64,000 nucleotides of DNA from Achromobacter sp. B7 (GCF_003600685.1 NZ_CP032084.1:5704001-5768000), one strand, 5' to 3'; shown: positions 53,364-62,073, counted from the first letter of the stretch. Notes: generated from the letters alone by a model not told the origin. A program made the numbers and translations.

Positions 53364-53377
53364 ATACCGAGTAGTAT
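53364..53377. promoter_or_regulatory. TetR-type operator between maoC-like and tetR genes
   Basis: ATACCGAGTAGTAT, preceded by AAC and followed by AA, is nearly palindromic (ATAC-T/C, 4 nt, AGTAT). It shares ATAC-N4-GTAGTATA context with 56055-56068. It is placed to control the maoC operon and the TetR gene itself. Confidence 0.65.
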
Positions 53378-53515
53378 AAACTTCGGTTTTTGGATTTGTA
53401 TAGGCCGTGCGAACGAGGCGGCGCCCCTGCACCCCGCGCTGCGGCACCCCGCCCCGGCCCCGGGCGATTGGCTAAACTGGGCGCTTTGCCGCGACGCATG
53501 GATGGAGAAACGCGC

Positions 53516-54157
53516 ATGAATGGGGAACCTACGGTGACGGCTGCACGCGATGACGGCATGGGCAACATTGAACTGCTGACCGCGGCGGCCGAGTGCTTCA
53601 TGGAGCAAGGGTTCCACGCGTCCAGCATTGACGATGTTGCGCGCCGGCTGGGCGCCACCAAGGGCCGCGTCTACCACTACTACCGCTCCAAGACGGACCT
53701 GTTCTTTGACGTGCACCGCGAAGGCATGCGGCGTAATTTCGAGGCGGTGCGACCGGTCATGAAAGAGCCCGGCACGGCGGCCCACCGGCTGGCGCTGATG
53801 CTCAAGCATCACGCGCTGTCGATGATGGAAAACCTGGCGTTCGAGACCGTTGTGGTGCAGGGCGTGCACATGCACCGGCTGGGCGCGACCACACCCGCGC
53901 AGCGGCAGACGCTGGCCGAACTGATGACCATCCGCGACGATTTCGAGGCGTTGTTCAAGCGCGTGGCCTACGAGGGCGTGGAAGATGGATCACTGGCCAT
54001 CGACGACGTATCGGTGGCCATCAAGGCGGCGCTGGGCGCCATCAACTGGCTGGCCGTCTGGTATCGCCCACGCCTGGGCGAAACGCGCGACGACCGCGAG
54101 ATCCTGGCCAACAAAGTCGTGCACACCATCATCGCGGGCCTGGGCACGCGCGCCTGA
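53516..54157 (+). CDS. TetR-family transcriptional regulator
   Basis: 213-residue repressor with an N-terminal helix-turn-helix (SSIDDVARRLGATKGRVYHYY, about 34-54) and a helical ligand-binding domain (TetR_C type). I chose the ATG at 53516 behind GGAG; an ATG at 53498 is possible. It lies between the two acyl-CoA operons, and two matching operators occur at their promoters. It therefore probably represses its own gene, the maoC operon and the ligase/hydratase promoters. The inducer is likely an acyl-CoA. Confidence 0.9.
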   Translation: MNGEPTVTAARDDGMGNIELLTAAAECFMEQGFHASSIDDVARRLGATKGRVYHYYRSKTDLFFDVHREGMRRNFEAVRPVMKEPGTAAHRLALMLKHHALSMMENLAFETVVVQGVHMHRLGATTPAQRQTLAELMTIRDDFEALFKRVAYEGVEDGSLAIDDVSVAIKAALGAINWLAVWYRPRLGETRDDREILANKVVHTIIAGLGTRA

Positions 54158-54184
54158 GCGCAGGGCGGCACGGGATGGCGTGCG

Positions 54185-54268
54185 CGGTATCGCGCGCCAT
54201 GTATCGCGATACATGTATCTCGCTCCATGTATCTCGCTCCATGTATCGCGCGCCACGCGTCGCGCGCC
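54185..54268. repeat. 14-bp tandem array, six copies
   Basis: Six contiguous 14-bp units between convergent genes: CGGTATCGCGCGCC, ATGTATCGCGATAC, ATGTATCTCGCTCC (twice), ATGTATCGCGCGCC, ACGCGTCGCGCGCC. The array includes a perfect 16-bp palindrome at 54199-54214 (ATGTATCG and its complement). Confidence 0.9.
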
Positions 54269-54300
54269 ATTCATGCCGTCCCGCGTAGCCCGCGGCCCGA

Positions 54301-55929
54301 TCAAGCCAGCCGTTCGCGGCGCAGCTTGATGCCCGCCGCTTCGCGGTCCCACGTGCCGTCGGCCAGGCCTTCGCTGCGCAGCACATGCTTTTGCAGCTTG
54401 CCGCTGGCGGTCTTGGGCAGGTCGTCCACCACGCGCACATAGCGCGGCACCATGTAGTGCGGCACGCGTTCGGCCAGCCATGCGATCAGCGCCGCCTCGT
54501 CCACCCTCGCCCCGTCCACGGCGGTGACCACCGCCAGCACCTCGTCTTCGCTGTGTACGCTGGGCACGGCCACGGCCACCGCTTCGCGCACATCCGGGTG
54601 GGCGCAGATTTCCCCTTCCAGTTCGAACGACGAGATGTTTTCCCCGCGCCGACGAATCACGTCCTTCAAGCGGTCGACAAAGAAAAACGTGCCGTCGGCG
54701 TCGCGGCGAAACGCGTCGCCCGTGTGGAACCAGCCGTTGCGCATGGACGCGGCGGTGGCCTCGGGGTTGCGGTAATAGCCCGAGAACAAGGCCCAGGGCC
54801 GATGCGAACGAATCAGCAGTTCGCCCACCGTGCCGTCCGGCACCGCGCGGTCTTGCGCATCGCCCACGCGTAGTTCGAACCAGGGCCGCGGCTTGCCGCA
54901 GCGCCCGGCCTCGGTCAACCCCGGACCGGCGCTCAAGGGGCTGGCAATTTCGGTCATGTTGTACACGGTGTAAAGGTCCACCCCGAAACGCGCCTGAAAC
55001 GCGGGCGCGTCCTCGCCGAATGGCACGATGAAGACGCCGCGCAAGCGGTGTTCGCGGTCACGCGGAGACGGCGCCTGCTTGAGCAGGAAGTTCGCCATGA
55101 CGCCCAGCAGTAGCACCACGGTACTTTCGGTGTCGCGGATGGCGTCCCAGAATTGGTCGGTACGAAATTCCGGCACCATCGCAATCGACCCGCCGTAGGC
55201 GAGCATGGCGTACACGTACAGCGTGCTGCCGCAGTGAAAGATCGGGCCGGCGATCATGCAGCGGTCGTCCGGCGTGATCCAGTCGAACGCGTCGGGTCCC
55301 ATGGTGTAGATCTGCACGTAGGACGTGACCACGCCCTTGGACAAGCCGGTGGTGCCGGACGTGTACATGATGGACTGCGTATCCCAAGGTTCGATCGGCG
55401 CGTCCAGCGCCAGCAGCGCCGGCGGGGGTGGCTCGGCCGCGTCCGACAAGGGCGCCAAGGACACCCCGGCGGGAGGCTGCAACGGGGCGTCGCGCGGGTC
55501 TTCTCCGGTCAGCAGCACACGCGTCAGCGCCCCCGGCGCCACGTCATGCAAGCGGCCCGCCAACGCGCGATGCGCCACCATCAGCGACGCCTGCGCGTTG
55601 TCCAACACGTGCGCCAGCGGCCGCCCACGCAAGCCCGTGTTCAGCGGCACATACACCGCACCCAGGTAATTGATGGCGAACCAGCTGGTCAACAGTTCAG
55701 GCCCATTGCCCATCCAGCACAGCACGCGGTCGCCCTGCTTGACGCCTTCCCGACGCAAGGTGGCCGCCCGTTGCTGAACCCGCGCCAGCGTCTGGGCGTA
55801 CGTCCACGTGGGGCCGCCGTGGAAACGGGCGAAGATTCTGTCCGGTATCTTTTCCGCTTGCGCCTCCAGCAAATAGCGCAGCACGCAAGCCTGGCGGTCA
55901 GGAATCGCCGCCCGAACGTCGTCGTTCAT
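54301..55929 (-). CDS. AMP-dependent acyl-CoA synthetase/ligase
   Basis: 542-residue ANL-superfamily ligase that activates a carboxylic acid to its CoA thioester via an acyl-adenylate. P-loop-like motif MYTSGTTGLSKG, the adenylate motif YNMTEIASP, the GWFHTGDAFRRD segment and the C-terminal catalytic Lys in PKTASGKLQK are all intact. The ATG at 55929 has AAGGAGA before it; the TTG at 55932 is less likely. It is divergent from the enoyl-CoA hydratase gene and would start the pathway. The acid substrate is unknown. Confidence 0.92.
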   Translation of the reverse strand: MNDDVRAAIPDRQACVLRYLLEAQAEKIPDRIFARFHGGPTWTYAQTLARVQQRAATLRREGVKQGDRVLCWMGNGPELLTSWFAINYLGAVYVPLNTGLRGRPLAHVLDNAQASLMVAHRALAGRLHDVAPGALTRVLLTGEDPRDAPLQPPAGVSLAPLSDAAEPPPPALLALDAPIEPWDTQSIMYTSGTTGLSKGVVTSYVQIYTMGPDAFDWITPDDRCMIAGPIFHCGSTLYVYAMLAYGGSIAMVPEFRTDQFWDAIRDTESTVVLLLGVMANFLLKQAPSPRDREHRLRGVFIVPFGEDAPAFQARFGVDLYTVYNMTEIASPLSAGPGLTEAGRCGKPRPWFELRVGDAQDRAVPDGTVGELLIRSHRPWALFSGYYRNPEATAASMRNGWFHTGDAFRRDADGTFFFVDRLKDVIRRRGENISSFELEGEICAHPDVREAVAVAVPSVHSEDEVLAVVTAVDGARVDEAALIAWLAERVPHYMVPRYVRVVDDLPKTASGKLQKHVLRSEGLADGTWDREAAGIKLRRERLA

Positions 55930-56054
55930 CAATGTCTCCTTCCTTGTTATTTGCCTTATTTTTCATGACTTTCTTCCGGCCATCCAGCACCGCCGGATAC
56001 GGACTTACCCGCAGGTGGCCCCCGAGGCGTTCCTGAAGTCTTGCGGGTTTCAAC

Positions 56055-56068
56055 ATACTTGGTAGTAT
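56055..56068. promoter_or_regulatory. TetR-type operator between ligase and hydratase genes
   Basis: ATACTTGGTAGTAT is an inverted repeat (ATACT, 4 nt, AGTAT) preceded by AAC and followed by AT. It matches the site at 53364-53377 and lies 38 bp before the hydratase start and 126 bp before the ligase start. Confidence 0.68.
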
Positions 56069-56106
56069 ATCCAGCAGATTTTCCCAAACAGGCACGGAAG
56101 AACCCC

Positions 56107-56862
56107 ATGAGCATGGTTTCAATCGAGCGGGATGGCGGCGTGGCGATCGTGCGCTATGACCGAGGCGGCAAGGCCAATGCCCTGAATCTGGCCGCCATGG
56201 ACGCGCTGATCGAGGCGGCGACCGAGTTGGCCCGCGACGACCACATCCGCGCCGTGGTGCTGACCGGCACATCGGCCCTCTTTAGCGCCGGCATTGATTT
56301 GAAAGACCCCGCGCTATGGGGCCATGACGACCCGCTGATCACACAGCGCGCCCTGGCGCGTGGCGAAATGCTGTGCCGCGCCTGGACCGAACTGCCGCAA
56401 GTTACCCTCGCCGCGATCGAAGGCGCGGCGGTGGGCGGCGGCGCCGTGCTGGCGCTGGCCTGCGATTGGCGCGTGCTGTCGGACAACGCTTTGCTGCGCT
56501 TTCCCGAAGTGCGATTGGGCCTGCCGCTGGCCTGGGGCGGCCTGCCCCGCCTGGCCGCGCTGGTCGGCCCGGCGCGCGCCAAGCGGGCGCTGTTTACCGA
56601 CCTGACCTTGCACGCCGACACCGCGCAAGCCTGGGGCTTGGCGGACGCCCTGGCCCCGCAGGGCGATGCACTGGCCGCCGCACTGAGCTTGGCGCGCGAG
56701 GCCGCCGCCTGCCCGCCCCTGGCGCTGCGCCTGTCCAAGCGCGCCATCGACGCGCAGTTCGACGCGAGCCACCTGGCGCATGCGCAAACCGATCAATTTC
56801 TGTTGTGCCATCTGCTGTCCCCCGCCACCGCCGTATCGACCCCGCCGCAAAGATCCGCCTGA
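56107..56862 (+). CDS. Enoyl-CoA hydratase/isomerase
   Basis: 251-residue crotonase-fold enzyme. The oxyanion-hole segments are ALFSAGIDLKD and AIEGAAVGGGAVLALACDW; the usual second catalytic Glu position is in RFPEVRLGLP. It would hydrate or isomerise an enoyl-CoA made from the ligase product. The ATG at 56107 is used; an in-frame ATG at 56041 lies in the operator region. It is followed 29 bp later by the Liv-type binding protein gene. Confidence 0.9.
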   Translation: MSMVSIERDGGVAIVRYDRGGKANALNLAAMDALIEAATELARDDHIRAVVLTGTSALFSAGIDLKDPALWGHDDPLITQRALARGEMLCRAWTELPQVTLAAIEGAAVGGGAVLALACDWRVLSDNALLRFPEVRLGLPLAWGGLPRLAALVGPARAKRALFTDLTLHADTAQAWGLADALAPQGDALAAALSLAREAAACPPLALRLSKRAIDAQFDASHLAHAQTDQFLLCHLLSPATAVSTPPQRSA

Positions 56863-56891
56863 AAGAGCGGACGCCCACCTGGAGGAAAGAC

Positions 56892-58115
56892 ATGAACCCA
56901 TTACTTGGCGCCTTGCTTGTTGCCGGCGCATTCGCCTTGCCCAGCGCGCACGCGCAGTCCGACGCGCCCATCCGCATCGGCGTCCTGACCGATCTATCCG
57001 GCATGAATGCCGACCTGTCCGGGCAAGGCTCGGTCGAGGCGGCGCGCATGGCGGTGGAAGACTTCGGGCCGACCGTGCTGGGTCGCAAGATCGAAGTCAT
57101 TGCCGGAGACCATCAGAACAAGGCGGACATCGGCTCTGCCACCGCGCGCCGCTGGATCGATCAGGAAAACGTGAAAGCCATTGTCGATGTGCCGACGTCG
57201 TCCGTGGCGCTGGCGGTGCAGGAAATCACGCGCACCGCCAACATCGCCTTCCTGGCGTCCACCGCCGGCACGTCGGACTTGACCGGCAAGGCGTGCTCGG
57301 CCTCCACCGCGCAATGGACCTACGACACCTACGCGCTGGCCAACGGCACCGGCCGCGCGCTGACCGAATCCGGCATGAAGAAGTGGTATTTCCTGACGGC
57401 GGACTACGCGTTCGGCCATGCCTTGCAGGCGGATACCGAGAACGCCGTCAAGCAGGCTGGCGGCCAGACGCTGGGCTCGGTCAAGCACCCGCGCGCTTCC
57501 AACGATTTTTCTTCATTCCTGTTGCAGGCGCAGGCCTCGAAAGCCGAGATCGTGGCGCTGGCCAATTCATCCGGCGACACCACCATGGCGATCAAGCAGG
57601 CCAACGAATTCGGCCTGATCAAGGGCGGCCAGAAGCTGGCCGGCCTGCTGATGTTCATTACCGATGTGGACGGCGTGGGCCTGGAACAGGCGCAGGGCCT
57701 GGTATTGACCAGCGGCTTTTACTGGGACATGGATGATCGGACGCGCGCCTGGTCCAAACGCTACGCCGAGCGCACGAAAGGCCGCGTCCCGACCATGGCG
57801 CAAGCCGGCGTCTATTCCGCCGTGCTGACGTTCTTGAAAGGCGTGAAGGAAAGCGGCAAGCTCGAAGGCGATGCGGTGATGACACAGATTCGCGGCATGA
57901 AGATCGACGACATGTTCGCCCGCAACGCGTATTTGCGTGAAGACGGCCGGCTGGTGCACGACATGTACCTGGTGGAAGTGAAGAAGCCGTCGGAGTCCAA
58001 GGCGCGTTGGGACTACTTCAAGATCCTGCGCACGATTCCGGGTGACAACGCCTTCCGCCCGCTGGACCAGGGCGGCTGCCCGCTGGTCAAGTCCAAGGCG
58101 GTCGCCACCAAATAA
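56892..58115 (+). CDS. ABC transporter substrate-binding protein, branched-chain amino acid (LivJ) type
   Basis: 407-residue periplasmic receptor with a Sec signal peptide (LLVAGAFALPSAHAQ, cleavage near 22). It has the Peripla_BP_6 opening IRIGVLTDLSGMNADLSGQG and the pattern of LivJ-like receptors, which often bind aromatic or other organic acids in catabolic operons. GGAGG precedes the ATG. No permease or ATPase genes follow; it ends in a strong intrinsic terminator, so it must share membrane parts encoded elsewhere. The ligand is probably the acid activated by the ligase. Confidence 0.9.
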   Translation: MNPLLGALLVAGAFALPSAHAQSDAPIRIGVLTDLSGMNADLSGQGSVEAARMAVEDFGPTVLGRKIEVIAGDHQNKADIGSATARRWIDQENVKAIVDVPTSSVALAVQEITRTANIAFLASTAGTSDLTGKACSASTAQWTYDTYALANGTGRALTESGMKKWYFLTADYAFGHALQADTENAVKQAGGQTLGSVKHPRASNDFSSFLLQAQASKAEIVALANSSGDTTMAIKQANEFGLIKGGQKLAGLLMFITDVDGVGLEQAQGLVLTSGFYWDMDDRTRAWSKRYAERTKGRVPTMAQAGVYSAVLTFLKGVKESGKLEGDAVMTQIRGMKIDDMFARNAYLREDGRLVHDMYLVEVKKPSESKARWDYFKILRTIPGDNAFRPLDQGGCPLVKSKAVATK

Positions 58116-58133
58116 GCGTGTCGGTGCCCATCC

Positions 58134-58165
58134 GGCCGGCCCCGTGCAAACGGGGCCGGCCTTTT
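58134..58165 (+). terminator. Intrinsic terminator after the Liv-type gene
   Basis: A perfect 12-bp stem (GGCCGGCCCCGT / ACGGGGCCGGCC, 58134-58161) with a GCAA loop is followed by TTTT. It ends the rightward hydratase/receptor operon. Confidence 0.9.
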
Positions 58166-58203
58166 CGTTTGCGCGCCGTATGCCCGATATCGCATTCAGC
58201 CAT

Positions 58204-58237
58204 CTGTCATTAACCTTTCATTTGCGACTTCTAGTAT
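58204..58237 (+). promoter_or_regulatory. Pho box and -10 of the PhoX-type gene
   Basis: CTGTCAT-TAAC-CTTTCAT (58204-58221) matches the PhoB consensus of two CTGTCAT-like heptamers 4 nt apart, with one mismatch. A TAGTAT -10 (58232-58237) lies 10 nt after it, the spacing of PhoB-activated promoters. Confidence 0.75.
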
Positions 58238-58279
58238 TGCTCGTCCCATTCAGGCACAGCCCCCAAGCCAGGAATCCAC

Positions 58280-60382
58280 ATGAGCAAATCCATCTCCGAC
58301 AAAATCGTCCGCAACCCCAGCCAGAGCAGCCCTTTCAGCGAAATTCTGGAAAAGAACCTGTCGCGCCGCATGGTGATGCGCGGCGGTTTGGCCGCTGCCT
58401 TCGCCACGATGACCAGCCTTGGGCTGGCCGGCTGTAACAGCAGCGATGACGATGACGAACCCGTCGGCGGCGGTGACCCCAACCCCACGCCCGAAGTGCC
58501 CGGCGGCGGCACCGAGACCCCCGCCCCGACCCCGCTGAAACTGGGCTTTGACTCGCTGCCCACGTCCATGACGGACGCTTGCGTCGTGCCGCAAGGCTAC
58601 GTGGCCCACGTGTTTGCGCCGTGGGGCACGCCGTTGAACGACAACGCGCAGCCCTGGGACCAGAACGGCAACAACACGTCCAACGACCTGCTCAACTCCA
58701 CCGGCATGCATCACGACGGCATGCATTTCTTCCCCATCGAAGGCAGCTCTACGGAAGGCCTGCTAGCCGTTAACCACGAGTACATCGACCAGGCCGCGCT
58801 GCACCCGAACGGCCCGACGCTGGTGGCGGGCAAGCGCCCGGCCGAGGAAGTGCGCAAGGAAATCAACGCGCATGGCGTGGCGATCCTGCACGTGCGCCGC
58901 GAAAACGGCCGCTGGAACATCGTCAACAACTCGCGCTACAACCGCCGCTTCACGTCGGCCACCGCCATGAAGCTAGCCGGCCCGGTGGGCGGCACGGACT
59001 GGGTCAAGACGCCCTTCTCGCCCAACGGCACGCAAGTGCGCGGCACCAACAACAACTGCGGCAACGGCTACACGCCGTGGGGCACGTACATCACCGCCGA
59101 AGAAAACTGGGCGGCCTGCTTTGTGAACACCGGCACCCGCCCCGCGCACCAACTGCGCGTTGGCGTGTCGGGCGGCCCGGCCGGCCGCTACCAGTGGGAG
59201 ACCGCTGCGGGCGACGCGTCGGAAGTGCTGGGCGAATTCGCGCGCTTCAACGTCACGCAAACCGGCATCGACGCCACGCAAGACTGGCGCAACGAAGTGA
59301 ACGGCTTCGGCTATCTGGTGGAGATCGACCCGTACGACCCGTCCAGCATCGCCACCAAGCGCACGGCGCTGGGCCGTTTCGCCCACGAAGGCTGCGCCTA
59401 CAGCAAGCCCGAAGCCGGCAAGCCCCTGGCGTTCTACAGCGGCGACGACTCGCGCTTTGAGTACATCTACCGCTTCGTGTCCGAGGCCGTGTGGGACCCG
59501 AAGGACGCCGAGCGCAGCGACCGCCTGGCTGTCGGCGCCAAGTACCTGGACAAGGGCACGCTGTACGTGGCGCGCTTCAACGCGGACGGCTCGGGCGAAT
59601 GGCTGCCCCTGGTCGGCACCACGCCGGGCGTGGGCGGCCGCACGCTGGCCGACGAGTTCGGCAGCCTGGACGCCATCCTCATCAACACGCGCGGCGCGGC
59701 CGACTTCGTGGGCGCCACCCCGATGGACCGCCCGGAGTGGACCGCCACCCACCCGACCAACGGCGACATCTACCTGACGCTGACCAACAACAGCAGCCGC
59801 AACGCCGGCACCGGCACCAACCCGCCCAACCCGCGTCTGAACAACGTCAACGGCCACATCATCCGCTGGCACGACGAAGCGGGTTCGACCAAGTTCGAGT
59901 GGGATATCTTTGTGTTCGGTTCCGACGCAGGCGCCGACGCCGACACCAACCGTTCGGGCCTGACCGCGCTGAACCAGCTGGCCAGCCCCGACGGCATCGG
60001 CTTCGACACGCGCGGCATCCTGTGGATTCAAACGGACAACGGCATCGACGGCGGCCGCAACAACAACGTGGCCCGCGCCACCAACGACCAGATGCTGGCC
60101 GTGATCCCGGGCGCGCTGGCCGACAGCACCGGCACGGGTCCCGCCATCAACCCGTCCAACCAGGCTGACCTGCGCCGCTTCTTCGTTGGCCCGAACGAAG
60201 CCGAAGTGACCGGCTTTGCGTTCACGCCCGACTACACCAGCATCTTCCTGAACATCCAGCACCCGGCAAACTGGCCGGCGTATGGGACGGATGATGCAAC
60301 GGTCGCAACCACGGGCACGGTGCGCCCGCGCTCATCGACGGTGGTGATCCAGCGCGCCGACGGCGGCCCGATCGGGGTGTGA
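58280..60382 (+). CDS. phoX: PhoX-family (DUF839) alkaline phosphatase, Tat-exported lipoprotein
   Basis: 700 residues. A twin-arginine motif (LSRRMVMRG, 28-36) is followed by a hydrophobic segment ending in a lipobox (LAGC, 49-52), so the enzyme is probably Tat-exported and lipid-anchored. An acidic/Pro/Gly-rich linker (53-85) leads to the PhoX beta-propeller: MHHDGMHFFPI, GLLAVNHEYID, TYITAEENW and GFDTRGILWIQTDNG. PhoX enzymes are calcium/iron-dependent phosphomonoesterases. A good Pho box upstream predicts induction by phosphate starvation. It is monocistronic as far as can be seen. Confidence 0.9.
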   Translation: MSKSISDKIVRNPSQSSPFSEILEKNLSRRMVMRGGLAAAFATMTSLGLAGCNSSDDDDEPVGGGDPNPTPEVPGGGTETPAPTPLKLGFDSLPTSMTDACVVPQGYVAHVFAPWGTPLNDNAQPWDQNGNNTSNDLLNSTGMHHDGMHFFPIEGSSTEGLLAVNHEYIDQAALHPNGPTLVAGKRPAEEVRKEINAHGVAILHVRRENGRWNIVNNSRYNRRFTSATAMKLAGPVGGTDWVKTPFSPNGTQVRGTNNNCGNGYTPWGTYITAEENWAACFVNTGTRPAHQLRVGVSGGPAGRYQWETAAGDASEVLGEFARFNVTQTGIDATQDWRNEVNGFGYLVEIDPYDPSSIATKRTALGRFAHEGCAYSKPEAGKPLAFYSGDDSRFEYIYRFVSEAVWDPKDAERSDRLAVGAKYLDKGTLYVARFNADGSGEWLPLVGTTPGVGGRTLADEFGSLDAILINTRGAADFVGATPMDRPEWTATHPTNGDIYLTLTNNSSRNAGTGTNPPNPRLNNVNGHIIRWHDEAGSTKFEWDIFVFGSDAGADADTNRSGLTALNQLASPDGIGFDTRGILWIQTDNGIDGGRNNNVARATNDQMLAVIPGALADSTGTGPAINPSNQADLRRFFVGPNEAEVTGFAFTPDYTSIFLNIQHPANWPAYGTDDATVATTGTVRPRSSTVVIQRADGGPIGV

Positions 60383-60397
60383 TGAGCTGGCCGGCGC

Positions 60398-61369
60398 CTA
60401 GCCGGCCAGCGGCCACATGCCTTCCGTGTGCAGCAGGCGGGCCATGGCGTTTTCCAGGATGCCGCGGGCCTGGCCCGCGGCCTGCTGCAACGCCAGGTGC
60501 AATTGCGCGTCGGCTTCGTCACGCGATGCGCATTGCGAGCTGAAGCGTTCGAAGCTGCCCACCATCATCAGCAATTCGGCAAGATGTCTTGGGCATTCGC
60601 ATGTAATCGGGTTGCGCATCGCCATGATCTTGGCCAGGGCTTCTTCATCGAACTCAATGGCCGATGCCGGAGCCAGCGCGCCAAGATTGGCCCCGACGAC
60701 CGCCGATCGGCACAACGGCGCCAGCTCGTTCAACTGCGCCGGGATGCGGGCAACCAGGCAGCCTTGCGCGCGCAGGGTCCGAATCGTGGTGCTGGCACAA
60801 AAGCGGTAGAGCACCACCACGGCGCCCGTCTCGGTGGCGTCGCGCGCGCGCTGGATAGGCGCCAGCGCGTCCACGTCCAGCTCTGAAATTTCAACGATCA
60901 GCACGTCGGCATGGCGCGGCAGCGAGCCTGCGTCTTCCAGGCGCGCGCAGGCGCCAACCACGTGAACGTCCGGCCCGGCCATGAAGCCCGTCGAGCCATC
61001 TTGGGCGACCCCGCCGGCCAAGAGGCGCGGGGCCAGCGTGGCGCCAACCGCCACGGCGCGCAGCGGCGGGCCGGCCCGGCTGGGCTGCGCGCCCAGCATT
61101 GCTTGCAACTGCTCCAGCGGTAGCGACGCAAGCGTGCCAATGGCGTGACCCTGATCCGCCAGCTGCTTCAAGAGGCTTAGCCGGCGCACTTGCTCGGCCG
61201 AGTACAGCCGCTGGCCGCGTGCCGAACGCGCGGGGGAAGACAGCTGATAGCGCCGTTCCCAGACCCGCAGGGTTTCGACGGGCAGGCCGGCCAACTTGGC
61301 GGCGACTCCCGTGCGGTAAGCGGCCGTTGAACCGGCCTCGTCTAGGTCAGTGCTGGAGGTGTTTGGCAT
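60398..61369 (-). CDS. MerR-family regulator with a LitR/MlrA-like C-terminal domain
   Basis: 323 residues. The N-terminal MerR helix-turn-helix (YRTGVAAKLAGLPVETLRVW, then ERRY and RLYSAEQVRRL) resembles LitR/CarH/MlrA regulators. The C-terminal ~200 residues have the size and helical pattern of their cobalamin-binding module (VLIVEISELDVDALAPIQRA), but the ExxH-type B12 motif is not evident. It is divergent from a fasciclin-domain gene, and a long-spaced inverted repeat lies between them. The signal sensed is unknown. Confidence 0.82.
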   Translation of the reverse strand: MPNTSSTDLDEAGSTAAYRTGVAAKLAGLPVETLRVWERRYQLSSPARSARGQRLYSAEQVRRLSLLKQLADQGHAIGTLASLPLEQLQAMLGAQPSRAGPPLRAVAVGATLAPRLLAGGVAQDGSTGFMAGPDVHVVGACARLEDAGSLPRHADVLIVEISELDVDALAPIQRARDATETGAVVVLYRFCASTTIRTLRAQGCLVARIPAQLNELAPLCRSAVVGANLGALAPASAIEFDEEALAKIMAMRNPITCECPRHLAELLMMVGSFERFSSQCASRDEADAQLHLALQQAAGQARGILENAMARLLHTEGMWPLAG

Positions 61370-61381
61370 TTTTGACCCGCC

Positions 61382-61417
61382 TTTGAACCGTTAAATACCC
61401 GCATTTATAGGTTCAAA
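61382..61417. promoter_or_regulatory. Inverted repeat between merR-type and fasciclin genes
   Basis: TTTGAACC (61382-61389) and GGTTCAAA (61410-61417), exact reverse complements, flank a 20-bp A+T-rich core. Candidate operator of the MerR-family regulator acting on itself or on the fasciclin gene. Confidence 0.5.
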
Positions 61418-61541
61418 ATATGGACGAAGTGAAAGATGCCGCCTACTCTACCCTCACGCATCGCGTTTTCCAAGTTGCGACGCGCTCTTGAGCGCCCGCC
61501 TTGATGCGGGCGCCGATAACCCTGACATTCTGGAGCACACC

Positions 61542-61997
61542 ATGAAGCGATTTCTGATTGGAACGACGATTGCCCTGGCCTGCGGCTGGGCCAATGCCGC
61601 CGACATCGTGGATACGGCCAAATCGGCGGGCGACTTCAAAACGTTGACGACCGCCGTGCAGGCCGCCGGCCTGACCGAAACGCTGAAGGGCCCGGGTCCC
61701 TACACCGTTTTCGCCCCCACCGACGCCGCGTTCGCCAAGGTGCCCAAGGACAAGCTGGACGCGCTGCTGAAAGACAAGGCCGCGCTGAGCAAGGTGCTGA
61801 CGTATCACGTGGTGCCGGGCAAGGTCATGGCCAAGGACGTCAAGGCGGGCCAGGTCAAGACGGTTGAGGGCAGCACCATCGCCGTCACCGTCGCCGACGG
61901 CAAGGTCAAGGTGAACGATGCCAATGTGGTCAAGACGGACATTGCGGCCGACAACGGCGTCATCCACGTCATCGACACGGTGCTGATGCCCAAGTAA
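61542..61997 (+). CDS. Exported fasciclin (FAS1)-domain protein
   Basis: 151 residues: a Sec signal peptide (cleavage near ANA-ADI, residue 19) and one FAS1 domain with the H1 motif [18 protein letters not shown] and H2 region [11 protein letters not shown]. Such small periplasmic or secreted proteins bind surfaces or other proteins. The ATG at 61542 has TGGAG before it. It is divergent from the MerR-family gene and followed by a G+C-rich hairpin. Confidence 0.92.
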   Translation: MKRFLIGTTIALACGWANAADIVDTAKSAGDFKTLTTAVQAAGLTETLKGPGPYTVFAPTDAAFAKVPKDKLDALLKDKAALSKVLTYHVVPGKVMAKDVKAGQVKTVEGSTIAVTVADGKVKVNDANVVKTDIAADNGVIHVIDTVLMPK

Positions 61998-62047
61998 TCC
62001 GGGACATTCACGGGTCACGCCCCGAGCCTCTGCGCGTAGCAAACGGT

Positions 62048-62073
62048 ACAAGACCGCCATCGGGCGGTCTTGT
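62048..62073. terminator. Hairpin after the fasciclin gene
   Basis: A perfect 11-bp stem (ACAAGACCGCC / GGCGGTCTTGT) with an ATCG loop. No clear T-run follows on either strand, so termination may be weak. Confidence 0.6.

Noticed and set aside
54185..54268. 14-bp array considered as a CRISPR or iteron origin
   Set aside because: There are no unique spacers, no cas or rep genes, and the location is between metabolic genes.
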